A DNA stretch of 64,000 nt from JBDSWU01 sp038230395 (lineage in GTDB: Bacteria; Patescibacteriota; Saccharimonadia; Saccharimonadales; UBA4665), in assembly GCA_038230395.1 (NCBI GenBank), contig JBBRNI010000006.1:1-64000 (forward strand), in the 5' to 3' direction. Both the position numbers and the translations under genes were made by a program. How positions within the stretch are numbered: the first letter of the stretch is position 1; each line of letters begins with the position of its first letter. The notes beneath the pieces were generated by a model that worked only from the letters and a program-made list of their open reading frames with translations, had not been told where the DNA came from and searched no databases. Shown piece by piece: positions 7,808 through 16,491 of this stretch.

Positions 7808-10800
7808 ATGTCTGAAACAACGCCAATCCCAGTACTCGATCCAACAACTGAAGGTCTTGATACTGCTGCCGAGGCAGCGCTCGCTGAGCAGCAACACTTA
7901 CAGGAACTCGCGAAGAGCCTGCACATTGAAGTGCTAGACGTATCTCGGACGGCTGTCGAAGCAAAAGCCATTGATCATGGTGATGCGTACATTGCCGAGC
8001 AGACTTCCCAACATGGCTTCAAGGGCTTAATGAAGCGTGTTTGGACAGGCAACATAGCTCACGATTATATCCGCCAGCGCGAGGTCCAGCGTGGCCGTAA
8101 TACGATCGTCGAAGAAGGGAACAGCTTTGCACTGAGCGGTGGCACCAAAGACCAGCATGACGCCGCCATGGGTGCAGTTGTGAATCGTTTCACAGAAGGC
8201 TTGCTCAGCGAAGGCGAATCCAGTCACGAGTTAGATGACTCTGAGCCAAGCCAAAACTTACGAACAGGTATCCAGGAATTGGTCCGCGGCTTTGCTAGCG
8301 GTTCAGTTTCGTTAGAAGGACTTGAAGAGGATAAAACCCGTCTGCTCTCAGACTATGGCCGGACACTAAGGGCTGAGGACCGCAACAAAGGCCTACTATT
8401 TGCCAACAATATTACAGAAGTCGCGATTGCTGCCAAAGCCGCCTGGACTCATGGCCTGGCTCTCGATAAAATCGACCAGCTGTTATCAATCAATTCAGGC
8501 GAGGCCCGGACTGGTGTGCGCACCGAAGCTCGCCAAACTGCCACCGACAAAATCGTCAACACACTCTATAGCACCAAGGCTGGCGCTATGGTCAACGAGA
8601 CAACCATCGCTTTAGCCGTCGGTACGTTCATGACCATTAGCAAGTTTACAACTCGCAAAGTAGCTACAGCCGTCGGCGCCTTCGTCGGATTAGGCGTCGG
8701 AGCCGGTTTGATAGCCGGGGCGCGCGCCCACGCCAAATTTGGACAAGATCGCCAACTGCACCATCGCCAAATGGCTACAAGCGGCGAGATGCCGGCTGCA
8801 GGTAGTGCAAAGTACCGTGAAAAGATTGAGGAGACTCGCTACGATACGGCCCGAGCTTCTGACCTGTATGATCAACTGGCCCAAGCGCGCGCAGCTGTCA
8901 ACGAGGCTGACCCGGCCACTCAACAGGAATTAGTGAACATTGTTGCTGAGATCGCGACCAGGATTCGTTTATCAGACGAAGAATCCAAAGACCTGATTCA
9001 GTACGACAATGAAACTACTGTCGAACAAGAGCGTCTAGCTATGGCCATCCAGCTCGATGAGGCTAAGTTACAGTTGATGCGATCCGGCGTTTCTGCGGCC
9101 ACTATTAGCGAGAGCGCTAGCAGCGTTGCTGAACTCCTGCGTAGTGACATCAGCGACAAGGATAGAGTTTTTGCCAAGATGCAGCGCCAAGAGACTATGA
9201 AGATGGCGGCCGTCGGCTTCATCAGCGGCATGGTTATTGGTGATTCAATTCAAGAAGTTAAAGCAGCATTTTCAGACGACCTACAGGGAGTCTTTGAGGG
9301 TGATAGCTCCAACCAAGATCGGCGCACTCTACTGGCCGGAATCTTCAGCTCTCACCACCATACTGTTGCCAATCATCTGGCAACTGCAGGGCACGAAACG
9401 GCTCTAAATAAAGACCTGTCAGTAGGACTGCCTCCCGATTATCACATGCAGGGCACCAGCGCCGGTCACTACGAGCTAGTTGGGCCAGACGCTAAACCGC
9501 TGGTCGGCAATATCACCCTCAACAGTCACGGACAGATTGACCCGGCTTCACTGGCCGCACTGCACAATGCCGGTGTAAACATTAATTCTCACAGCGAATC
9601 GTACACAACCTCGCGCAGAGTGTTCGAGAAGTCGACCCGTACGCCTGCCGAATATATGAATGCCCATCCAGACCAGTTCACAAATATTCATCGCGAACTG
9701 TGGTACAACAACGACACTACCATCTTTGATAAAAACGAACTGCGTCTTGACTGGGGCGGGCAGGGTGGCAGCGGCATGGACGCCCACGGTAATTATCAAT
9801 TTGACGTCAAAAGCATGTTCCCAGCCGGCTCCTTCCACGAGGGTGCCCACACTGATGCCCAGCAGCTCCTTAGCAGTGGCAAAATGGCTATCGCATTATC
9901 TTTGGACAAATCAGCTCAAGCTCACGTTATGATGATCCATGTCGGCGCCAACGGAATTGCCACAATCAAGGCCGACAGCTGGGAAGCCCGCAGTCTCTTT
10001 GAAAACCGTAATGGCCAGGCCCACTTTGTAGGCGGTTATGCCGAAGCGGTCCAGCTAATGGGGCACAACCCTAACGGCGGCGAATCGGTTCGAATGCTAG
10101 CGACCGTTGTCGGCGACAACCATCCCAAGCCAGCTGTTGATACTATCAGTCACATCGTGACCACCCAGCACGAACGCACCATCATGGACATGAACGTCGC
10201 CGAAAAGGGCGACCTACCAATCGAAATTCCATTCCCAGTCCCACTCTACGGCCGCCGCGGCCTTGAAAAACTCAAGAATTCAAATGAGAATTCTATTGAT
10301 TCTCCAGATAACGGCTATTATGGCGGTTACTATGGCGCAGCACTGCAAGAGAGACGCGCGGAATGGGCTCAGGAACTATCCCCACGTCTAGTAGAAGATC
10401 CATCAGCGGATCTGGATACCGGCACTGAGCTAGCAGATTATAGGCAGCGACAGGGTGAAAAACGGGGTGAGGGCTACCTGGCTGAAGTAGATAACTACAT
10501 TGCGCAAAATGAGAACTTAAAGAATATTGGTGACGAAACAAAAGCCCTGGTCTGTATTCCGGTAGCTGCTGCGAGTGAAGCAGATAACATTTACAAGACA
10601 CTATCTCTGTACGCTCAACAAAGCGAAGAGTCCAAAAAATCAACAGTGGTTCTGCTAAATGTGAATTGGCTCCAAGCTATAGAAGGTGATCCAGAAAAGA
10701 TGGACCGGGTTCGCAAGACACACGAAGAAATAGAACGAGCCCGAGCAGACTTTCCTGACGTTAGGATCGCTTCCTTTGACAAAGTATGGAGTGCTGACTT

Positions 10801-11932
10801 TATTGAGGAGCGTACGATCTATAATAGTAAGGGTAAGCCAGAAGTACGATTGTTCGGTGAAGTTATTAAAGTCTTGTATGACACAGCTGCTTTAGCGGTT
10901 GGGCAGGCAGTAACTGATGGTAAGCGTAAGACTGCCTCTGAGGCAATGATCATCACTAACGACGCAGACGCGCAAGGCCTAACGCGTCAATACCTTGATC
11001 GCTACATCAGTTCCCTTGAAAAGAATCCAACGGTCGATGTCTTTGCCGGACTTATTCGGTGGGGGACGCGAGAATATGTTGACTACCCTGGTTACGGTTT
11101 ATCGGCCGGCTTTTATGCGGTAATGAATATTGCCACTCAGCGCCCAGGCGCAAATCGGACTGCTCTGTCAACAACCGGTCCTAACGCTGGTTTCCGTCTT
11201 TCAGCCTATGCTGCAACAGGTGGTTGCGAAGATCGTAAGGACCAAGGTGCAGGAGCTGACGCTATACTGGGTCAGCGTGTGTCAGATGCTCGCAAAGGCC
11301 TCAGCCCTAGTAATCGGTCGGGAAAGCAAGGCTACGGGTATGGCTCGGCTACCATAAGTTCAAGCTCTACTTCAGCGGTTCCACTCTCAACACCTCAAAA
11401 AGACAGGATGATAAGTATGCACGTTGGTGGTGCTCAAATTGATACTCTGGCTGACAGGTTACTCGGGGCTTACAAGGCTGGTGACTGGATTGCTTCGGGC
11501 TGGAATGGCTTTGACGGGGGTGAGGGTTATCAGGATCGCACTGATGTGGCAAAGAATGCTCCGGCACTCAAAGCCGAAAACGCAAAAAAGGACATTGACA
11601 GTATTTCCACTCGCGTCGAAACAAATGTCAGTGGCTTTGTGAATGGTTGGTACCGCGATGCTGCGACGGCCACGAGCGCAATTGCTCTTTACTTTGGGAC
11701 AAAGGATAAGCAGGGCAGGCCGCTCTACACCACACGTTGGGATGGTAAGTCAGGTTGGGAGGGTAGCGGTACGTTCCACTTCGAATTCACCAAAGAAGGC
11801 AAGGCTTGGCTACAGGATAGATTACTGAAAGACTCAAGCGGCAAAAGAGATCCATACGGCATGCGCGTAAGGCAACAAATATATGGCAGACGACAAGTAG
11901 CGCCTAATACGCTATTTGTAGCACCGTCTTAA
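7808..11932 (+). CDS. Giant protein (1374 aa) with a C-terminal glycosyltransferase-like domain
   Basis: The largest protein in the window. Residues 1-250 are acidic and helical. Residues about 264-306 contain Gly/Ala-rich hydrophobic helices (AVGTFMTISK...VGAFVGLGVGAGLIAGA), and another hydrophobic stretch lies at about 464-481; coiled-coil regions lie between. Residues 520-830 are an unrecognised, Gly/His-rich, probably extracytoplasmic region. From about residue 912 a GT2-like glycosyltransferase fold is suggested by VCIPVAAASEADN, an NDADAQ motif in the DxD position (about 1047), GYGLSAGFYAV and GAGADAILGQR (about 1147). Codon choice seems less GC-biased after about 10290, which suggests a fusion (inference). 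It may make or modify a surface glycan. Confidence 0.8.
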   Translation: MSETTPIPVLDPTTEGLDTAAEAALAEQQHLQELAKSLHIEVLDVSRTAVEAKAIDHGDAYIAEQTSQHGFKGLMKRVWTGNIAHDYIRQREVQRGRNTIVEEGNSFALSGGTKDQHDAAMGAVVNRFTEGLLSEGESSHELDDSEPSQNLRTGIQELVRGFASGSVSLEGLEEDKTRLLSDYGRTLRAEDRNKGLLFANNITEVAIAAKAAWTHGLALDKIDQLLSINSGEARTGVRTEARQTATDKIVNTLYSTKAGAMVNETTIALAVGTFMTISKFTTRKVATAVGAFVGLGVGAGLIAGARAHAKFGQDRQLHHRQMATSGEMPAAGSAKYREKIEETRYDTARASDLYDQLAQARAAVNEADPATQQELVNIVAEIATRIRLSDEESKDLIQYDNETTVEQERLAMAIQLDEAKLQLMRSGVSAATISESASSVAELLRSDISDKDRVFAKMQRQETMKMAAVGFISGMVIGDSIQEVKAAFSDDLQGVFEGDSSNQDRRTLLAGIFSSHHHTVANHLATAGHETALNKDLSVGLPPDYHMQGTSAGHYELVGPDAKPLVGNITLNSHGQIDPASLAALHNAGVNINSHSESYTTSRRVFEKSTRTPAEYMNAHPDQFTNIHRELWYNNDTTIFDKNELRLDWGGQGGSGMDAHGNYQFDVKSMFPAGSFHEGAHTDAQQLLSSGKMAIALSLDKSAQAHVMMIHVGANGIATIKADSWEARSLFENRNGQAHFVGGYAEAVQLMGHNPNGGESVRMLATVVGDNHPKPAVDTISHIVTTQHERTIMDMNVAEKGDLPIEIPFPVPLYGRRGLEKLKNSNENSIDSPDNGYYGGYYGAALQERRAEWAQELSPRLVEDPSADLDTGTELADYRQRQGEKRGEGYLAEVDNYIAQNENLKNIGDETKALVCIPVAAASEADNIYKTLSLYAQQSEESKKSTVVLLNVNWLQAIEGDPEKMDRVRKTHEEIERARADFPDVRIASFDKVWSADFIEERTIYNSKGKPEVRLFGEVIKVLYDTAALAVGQAVTDGKRKTASEAMIITNDADAQGLTRQYLDRYISSLEKNPTVDVFAGLIRWGTREYVDYPGYGLSAGFYAVMNIATQRPGANRTALSTTGPNAGFRLSAYAATGGCEDRKDQGAGADAILGQRVSDARKGLSPSNRSGKQGYGYGSATISSSSTSAVPLSTPQKDRMISMHVGGAQIDTLADRLLGAYKAGDWIASGWNGFDGGEGYQDRTDVAKNAPALKAENAKKDIDSISTRVETNVSGFVNGWYRDAATATSAIALYFGTKDKQGRPLYTTRWDGKSGWEGSGTFHFEFTKEGKAWLQDRLLKDSSGKRDPYGMRVRQQIYGRRQVAPNTLFVAPS

Positions 11933-11952
11933 ATTAATCACGGGGGGGAAAT

Positions 11953-12297
11953 ATGAACGACCAGCAGATAATTGAGAAGCTAGAAGGTTTACGGGGTAGG
12001 GTACTAGACGACATAATGAGTATGGCTGATGAAATTGTGGGTAACGGAGAAGCCGATCTGGATGTCCTACTTACTATCAGCCGTAACACTGGTAATGTCG
12101 AACTATTAGTGAAAGCTTTTGAGAAGTGTCAAACCATTGAAGATTCTGCCAGCAAGACAGAAGCACTCATTACTATTTTAGGAGAAATTGAAGAAAGAAT
12201 TACCGATATTCAGATGGATAGCAACTATGCTGTAGATGTACCAGATCAACCACAAATGGGTGAACAAGCTAATCAGGAAGATCAGGCTAACGGCTAG
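11953..12297 (+). CDS. Small acidic helical protein, paralogue of the 17120 gene's C-terminal domain
   Basis: 114 residues, acidic, family unknown. Residues about 10-85 align by eye with the C-terminal domain of the 17120-17626 protein (for example LVKAFEKCQTIEDSASKTEA against LVKDAYTAAQSIPDEKTRAQ). The tail is Gln/Asn/Asp-rich. A strong purine run GGGGGGGAAAT lies just before the ATG. It follows the giant 7808 gene by 20 bases, so it is probably co-transcribed. Confidence 0.75.
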   Translation: MNDQQIIEKLEGLRGRVLDDIMSMADEIVGNGEADLDVLLTISRNTGNVELLVKAFEKCQTIEDSASKTEALITILGEIEERITDIQMDSNYAVDVPDQPQMGEQANQEDQANG

Positions 12298-12345
12298 TAC
12301 TTATTAACTTCTTCCGGGCTACTCAAGTGTTGTATCATATTAGGG

Positions 12346-13617
12346 ATGAACCCCAAGAAGTTAGTTCGCAAGGTCTTGCCTAAGCAGGGGATCAAGGCCG
12401 CAGAGGAGTCCTACCGTAGGGGTAGGGTGTATGCCTTGCAGGCTCGTCACGGCTTTCCAGCCAAGGGACTACACGTGATTGCGGTGACCGGAACGAACGG
12501 CAAAACGACCACAGCCAATTACATAAATGCCATGCTCAAGTCCGCGGGCAAGCGGACTGCGCTATTTAGCACGGCGGTTATTGAGCTGGATGGTGAATCC
12601 CGTTTGAACCTTACGCATCGAACAGTACCACTCACATCTGAATTAATAAGCTTTTTCAAGCAGGCCAAAGCCGCCAGGGTTGATTACGTGGTTATGGAAG
12701 TCACTAGCCAAGCGCTGGATCAGCACAAAATGCTGGGTATGCCGGTGGAGATTGCGGTTATGACCAATTTGACCCAAGATCATCTGGATTATCACAAAAC
12801 AATGGAAAACTACGCCGCGGCTAAGGCCCGGCTGTTTACAAACTATCTAAGCCCCGAGCACGTGGTGCTTAATAGTGATGATGAATGGTTTGAATATTTT
12901 GCTAAACGTTCAGTCGGTGATATCACCACGTACGGTCAAAAAGACGATAGTGACGCCCTAATAAGTACTATCCGGCTACAAGCGACCGGTTCCAACTGGT
13001 CGCTGGCCGATATGCATCTACAAACTCAGCTCCCAGGTACATTTAATATTTATAATGCTAGCGCCGCAGCCTGTGTTGGCGAACTAATTGGCCTGAGCTC
13101 CGATCAGATTGAGCAGGGGATTGCCGCGCTGCATGCTGTCCCTGGACGGATGGAAGTTATAGACACCGGTCAGAACTTTGGTGTGCTGGTGGATTATGCT
13201 CATACCCCTGACGCGCTCGACAATGTCTTAACCGCCGCTAAAGAGATTACTTCGGGTAAGGGCAGAGTATTAGTAGTATTTGGTGCCACTGGTGACCGAG
13301 ATAAAGCCAAGCGGCCTATTATGGGCGGTGTTGTGGCTGCGCATGCTGACCTGATCTATTTGACAGATGACGAGACCTACACTGAGGACCCTGATACTAT
13401 CCGCGCTGAAGTTCGAGCTGGCATAGAACGAGCAAAGGGTAATTATATAGAGGTCGCGGACCGACGACAGGCAATCGCGGCAGCCTTCACGGCGGCAAGA
13501 GTAGGCGACGTCGTAGTACTGGCCGGTATGGGCCACCAGGACACTCGTAACATGGGTGGCAAGTCGATAGCTTGGGATGAACGCGACATTGCCCGCGAAC
13601 TGCTTGCAAAGCGCTGA
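12346..13617 (+). CDS. murE: MurE-like Mur ligase lacking the N-terminal UDP-binding domain
   Basis: ATP-dependent Mur ligase that adds an amino acid to a UDP-MurNAc peptide in peptidoglycan synthesis. The P-loop TGTNGKTTT is at about residues 48-56; VMEVTSQALDQHK, NLTQDHLDYH and the C-terminal GATGDRDKAKRP are all MurE-like. It is 423 residues, whereas MurE is usually 480-500: the P-loop comes about 60 residues earlier than usual and the UMP-binding first domain is largely missing. The DNPR motif of diaminopimelate-specific enzymes is replaced by DETY (TDDETYTEDP), so the amino acid added is probably not mDAP (inference). TATCAT at 12333-12338 ends seven bases before the ATG. Confidence 0.85.
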   Translation: MNPKKLVRKVLPKQGIKAAEESYRRGRVYALQARHGFPAKGLHVIAVTGTNGKTTTANYINAMLKSAGKRTALFSTAVIELDGESRLNLTHRTVPLTSELISFFKQAKAARVDYVVMEVTSQALDQHKMLGMPVEIAVMTNLTQDHLDYHKTMENYAAAKARLFTNYLSPEHVVLNSDDEWFEYFAKRSVGDITTYGQKDDSDALISTIRLQATGSNWSLADMHLQTQLPGTFNIYNASAAACVGELIGLSSDQIEQGIAALHAVPGRMEVIDTGQNFGVLVDYAHTPDALDNVLTAAKEITSGKGRVLVVFGATGDRDKAKRPIMGGVVAAHADLIYLTDDETYTEDPDTIRAEVRAGIERAKGNYIEVADRRQAIAAAFTAARVGDVVVLAGMGHQDTRNMGGKSIAWDERDIARELLAKR

Positions 13618-13860
13618 TTCGGGCGTATAATTGTGAAATAATTTACAGTCAGTAATAATACATTGTGCTAGCACTTATATTGATACTTAGTAAATTATAA
13701 CTGTTTCCTTGAGTCAAAATGATTCGGAAACATGCACCTTAAGATTGTGAATAGAACTTGTAGAAGCAACGATCGCCCCAGTTAACTGAGACGTTTATTG
13801 CTTCTACAAGAGAGGCTCTGATGAGAAATCGTCAGCGACACGAAATCCTGGGGAGGATTC
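13618..13860 (+). other. Structured leader region with three hairpins ahead of the 13861 gene
   Basis: No gene is visible here. Three inverted repeats follow each other: 13704-13732 (GTTTCC...GGAAAC with an inner GAGTC/GATTC pairing); 13757-13810, with perfect 13-bp arms CTTGTAGAAGCAA/TTGCTTCTACAAG around a loop that itself contains CAGTTAACTG; and 13841-13856 (ATCCT-GGGG-AGGAT, by hand indexing), whose loop and 3' arm contain the Shine-Dalgarno sequence of the 13861 gene. This looks like a regulatory 5' leader or a small RNA gene. The promoter could not be placed with confidence. Confidence 0.5.
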
Positions 13861-14214
13861 GTGAGTGCAGTAACGGAAGTCCGTCCGACACCATTGCTGG
13901 TGGCAACACTGGCAAAGCGTCAGCAGGAGGTAGAACAGTGTTGGAAGCTCCATGACCCCGAAGCGACCAAAGAGATCAACAAGTGCTGGGAGCACTACAA
14001 CGAACAACTCGAAAGGCTGTACAAGCAGGCCAACACTCCGTTCACTAACCCGATCCACAACCTCATCCACACCATCCACACGACTCGTCGTGACTACCTG
14101 CAAGGACGCTTCCGCAAGCCGCTCGCCCAGCGTCTCGACTACCTCAAGAAGCGAAAGGATCGCGTTCGTCGCAACTGGGCCCGGTCCTTCGTGCCAACTG
14201 GTTTAGAGGCGTAG
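13861..14214 (+). CDS. Basic protein of unknown function with strong codon bias
   Basis: 117 residues starting with GTG, five bases after GGGGAGG. Family not recognised. The N-terminal half is helical (LAKRQQEVEQCWKLHD...), the middle is His/Asn-rich (NPIHNLIHTIHTT) and the C-terminal third is strongly basic (RRDYLQGRFRKPLAQRLDYL, KKRKDRVRRNWAR), suggesting nucleic-acid binding (inference). Codons are strikingly restricted to CGT/CGC, CTC, AAC, AAG, GAC, TAC and ATC, unlike neighbouring genes, which suggests very high expression or recent transfer. It has its own structured leader and its own terminator (14339-14360) and stands alone between murE and groES. Confidence 0.7.
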   Translation: MSAVTEVRPTPLLVATLAKRQQEVEQCWKLHDPEATKEINKCWEHYNEQLERLYKQANTPFTNPIHNLIHTIHTTRRDYLQGRFRKPLAQRLDYLKKRKDRVRRNWARSFVPTGLEA

Positions 14215-14224
14215 TTCTCGGAGT

Positions 14225-14264
14225 CCGGGTGGACATATGGCTTCTAGCCACCACCCGGACCCCG
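14225..14264 (+). repeat. Hairpin just behind the 13861 gene
   Basis: GTCCGGGTGG pairs perfectly with CCACCCGGAC across a loop of about 20 bases, ending about 50 bases after the stop codon (positions indexed by hand). No T-run follows, so it is more likely an mRNA 3' stabiliser or processing element than an intrinsic terminator. Confidence 0.45.
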
Positions 14265-14338
14265 GTCTACACCACTTCATCTCTCTCACCGCCACTCATC
14301 TATTCACAATCTTTCTTCCATCTAAGCAGTATGTAATA

Positions 14339-14360
14339 GGCCCTAGTAGGGTCTATTTTT
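14339..14360 (+). terminator. Rho-independent terminator before groES
   Basis: GGCCCT-AGT-AGGGTC forms a six-pair stem (one G-T pair) with a three-base loop, followed by TATTTTT. It separates the 13861 gene from the groESL promoter. Confidence 0.65.
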
Positions 14361-14369
14361 ATGGGAGTC

Positions 14370-14399
14370 TTGACAGGTAGGTAGTCAAACTATTATCAT
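14370..14399 (+). promoter_or_regulatory. groESL promoter
   Basis: TTGACA (14370-14375), an 18-base spacer and TATCAT (14394-14399) form a vegetative-type promoter. Transcription would start around 14406, just ahead of the CIRCE operator. Confidence 0.65.
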
Positions 14400-14411
14400 A
14401 ACTTCGGTCAA

Positions 14412-14438
14412 TTAGCACTCTCGTATCGTTAGTGCTAA
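14412..14438 (+). promoter_or_regulatory. CIRCE operator (HrcA binding site)
   Basis: TTAGCACTC, nine bases, TAGTGCTAA. This matches the CIRCE consensus TTAGCACTC-N9-GAGTGCTAA with a single change in the right arm. It lies between the -10 box and the groES start, the classical place for heat-shock repression by HrcA. hrcA itself is not in this window. Confidence 0.9.
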
Positions 14439-14489
14439 TATGTGAGAACCTAAGCGTTACTTCAAGGATTATTTAAGGAGAAAATCATT

Positions 14490-14762
14490 ATGAGTGGAAC
14501 ACTACACCCTCTAGGCGACTACGTAGTTGCCCAGGCCGAAGAAGCCGAAACTAAAACCGCCAGCGGCCTGTACTTGCCAGAAAAGTCCGCGCAGAAGCCT
14601 AAAACCGCCAAAGTCGTGGCCGCTGGCCCCGACGCCAAGCAAGTTAAAGTTGGCGATCGTATTGTCTACAAAACCTACAGCACTACCGATGTAAGAGTTG
14701 GTAAAGACGAATATATTTTAGTCAAACAAGAAGATATTTTAGCAACAGTCACCAACGGATAA
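14490..14762 (+). CDS. groES: Co-chaperonin GroES
   Basis: 90-residue cap of the GroEL folding chamber. LHPLGDYVVAQ at the start, the mobile-loop region ETKTASGLYLPEKSAQKP, VVAAGPD and the C-terminal DEYILVKQEDILATV are all typical. AAGGAG lies ten bases before the ATG. It is the first gene of a CIRCE-controlled operon with groEL, 20 bases upstream of it. Length and motifs are complete. Confidence 0.97.
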   Translation: MSGTLHPLGDYVVAQAEEAETKTASGLYLPEKSAQKPKTAKVVAAGPDAKQVKVGDRIVYKTYSTTDVRVGKDEYILVKQEDILATVTNG

Positions 14763-14782
14763 GACTACAAGGAGCATATATT

Positions 14783-16435
14783 ATGGCAAAGAAAGTATTT
14801 TATGATGATGACGCCCGCCGCCGCGTATTAGGCGGAGCCTAGATTTTGTATAACGCCGTCAAGACAACTATGGGGCCAAAAGGCCGCAACGTAATTATAA
14901 GTAAGAGCTATGGTCACCCAACGGTCACTCATGATGGTGTTACTGTCGCAAAGGGTGTCGAGCTAGCTGATGTCGATGATGAAACACTCGGCTACAAAGT
15001 CGGCGCCGAGCTGATCAAGCAGGCCGCAACCAAGATGAATGATGTAGCTGGTGACGGAACCACCACTGTCACTGTGCTGACCTACCACATCCTTAATGAA
15101 GCTAATAAGCTTATTGCTGCTGGCCACAATCCAATGTTGCTTCGCAAAGGTCTAGAAGCCGCCTCTGCTGATGTTATTGGACAGCTTAGTGGCTTGGCCG
15201 AAGATATTCAAGGCAAGAAGAACCGCGTTGCCGAGGTGGCAACTATCTCGGCCGGTGACGCCGAAATTGGCGAGCTGATTGCTGATGTTATCGACAAAGT
15301 TGGTAAAGACGGTGTCGTGACAGTCGAAGAAGGGCAGGGACTGTTACTAGAAGCTGAAGTCGTCGAAGGCTTTACCTTTGATCGTGGCTTCGTTAGCCCG
15401 TACATGGTTACTGATACTGCTCGCATGGAGGCCGTCTACGACAAAGCGGCCGTTGTCATCACCGACAAAAAAGTCACTAGTATCCAAGAATTCTTACCGC
15501 TGCTCGAAAAAATCGCTCAGTCTGGTAAGAAAGACTTAGTGCTAATTGCCGAAGACGTTGAAGGTGAAGCGCTCGGCACGCTGATCCTAAACCGCCTAAA
15601 GGGCGTGTTTAACACCGTGGCCATCAAGGCACCATCGTTTGGTGACCGCCGTAAGGATGTGCTCAATGATATTGCGATTTTGACCGGTGCGACGGTTATC
15701 ACTGAAGATAGCGGTATGACATTCGAAAATGTTGAACTGGACGTTGTTGGTTCAGCTCGCCGAGTCATTGTGCGTAAAGATGAGACTACCATTATTGAAG
15801 GTGGCGGCACGGCGCCAGCAATCGAAGCTCGAGTTAAGCAGCTGATCGCTCAAGCGGATAGTGCTAACAGCGGCTACGAACGCGATAATCTGGAGAAACG
15901 CCGCGCCGCGCTCAGCGGTAAAGTTGCTGTCATCAAAGTTGGTGGCGCCACCGAAACCGAAATTGAAGAGAAGAAGTTCCGGGTCGACGACGCCGTAGCT
16001 GCAGTCAAGGCTGCACTGACCGAAGGTATAGTGGCTGGTGGTGGTGTGACGCTCATTAATCTAATCTCGACGATTAACGTTAATCCAACTGATGATTTGA
16101 CGGTTACTGCTGGCAAACAGTTACTGATGCGTGCTCTGGAGCAACCGTTCCGCATCTTACTGAGCAATGCTGGCCTTAACGCTGACGAATGGCTGCCCCA
16201 AGTTCGCGCGGGCAAGCCTGGTCATGGTGTGAATCTCAATGAGCCCGGCAAACTGGTCGACTTAAAAGCGGTTGGGGTTATTGACCCCGCCCGAGTTACC
16301 AAGGAAGCCCTGCAGAACTCTGTTTCTATCGCTGGCACGGCTATGACTATGGGCGCGCTAGTTGTCGATGTACCTAAAGAGGAAGGTGCTGCCGCTGGCA
16401 GCCCAGGTATGGGTGGCATGGGCGCCATGATGTAG
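14783..16435 (+). CDS. groEL: Chaperonin GroEL, interrupted by an in-frame TAG at codon 20
   Basis: ATP-driven protein-folding chamber subunit. The natural start is ATG at 14783 after AAGGAG: MAKKVFYDDDARRRVLGGA, then TAG (14840-14842), then ILYNAVKTTMGPKGRN and an uninterrupted frame to the GGM-rich tail (GMGGMGAMM). The TAG falls where GroEL sequences usually have a polar residue (Asn in E. coli, often Glu), so a single G-to-T change in a GAG codon would explain it. The ATP-site motif GDGTTT and the rest are intact. Without readthrough only 19 residues would be made. Restart at TTG 14846 would remove the first 21 residues, which reach into a conserved part of the protein. Confidence 0.93.
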
Positions 16436-16456
16436 TCTGCGCAAGAAACCCTAGGC

Positions 16457-16491
16457 TTGACAAATATAATTTTGTACGTACAATGTACGTA
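16457..16491 (+). promoter_or_regulatory. mazEF promoter with overlapping operator
   Basis: TTGACA (16457-16462), 16 bases, TACAAT (16479-16484), then six bases to the ATG at 16491. Two overlapping inverted repeats cover the -10: TTGTACGTACAA (16472-16483) and TACGTACA-A-TGTACGTA (16475-16491). This is the usual layout for autorepression by an antitoxin. Confidence 0.75.

Noticed and set aside
13812..13860. Hammerhead-ribozyme-like core: CTGATGAG, then CGAAA, then a perfect ATCCT-GGGG-AGGAT stem
   Set aside because: Stem III and the core bases fit, but stem II is weak and no stem I can be formed with the bases before CTGATGA. Without two good stems the motif is likely chance overlap with the ribosome binding site hairpin.
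13821..13950. 44-codon ORF from ATG 13821 overlapping the leader of the 13861 gene
   Set aside because: Different frame from the biased 117-codon gene, no ribosome binding site and no codon bias; probably leader sequence.
14840..14842. Genome-wide recoding of TAG (or TGA) as sense
   Set aside because: TAG, TGA and TAA all end intact, full-length genes in the window, and no other gene contains an in-frame stop at a conserved position apart from this one.
14846..16435. GroEL starting at TTG 14846
   Set aside because: The upstream codons 1-19 are clearly GroEL and follow a good Shine-Dalgarno sequence, so the natural start is 14783 with an in-frame TAG; the short form would lack conserved N-terminal residues.
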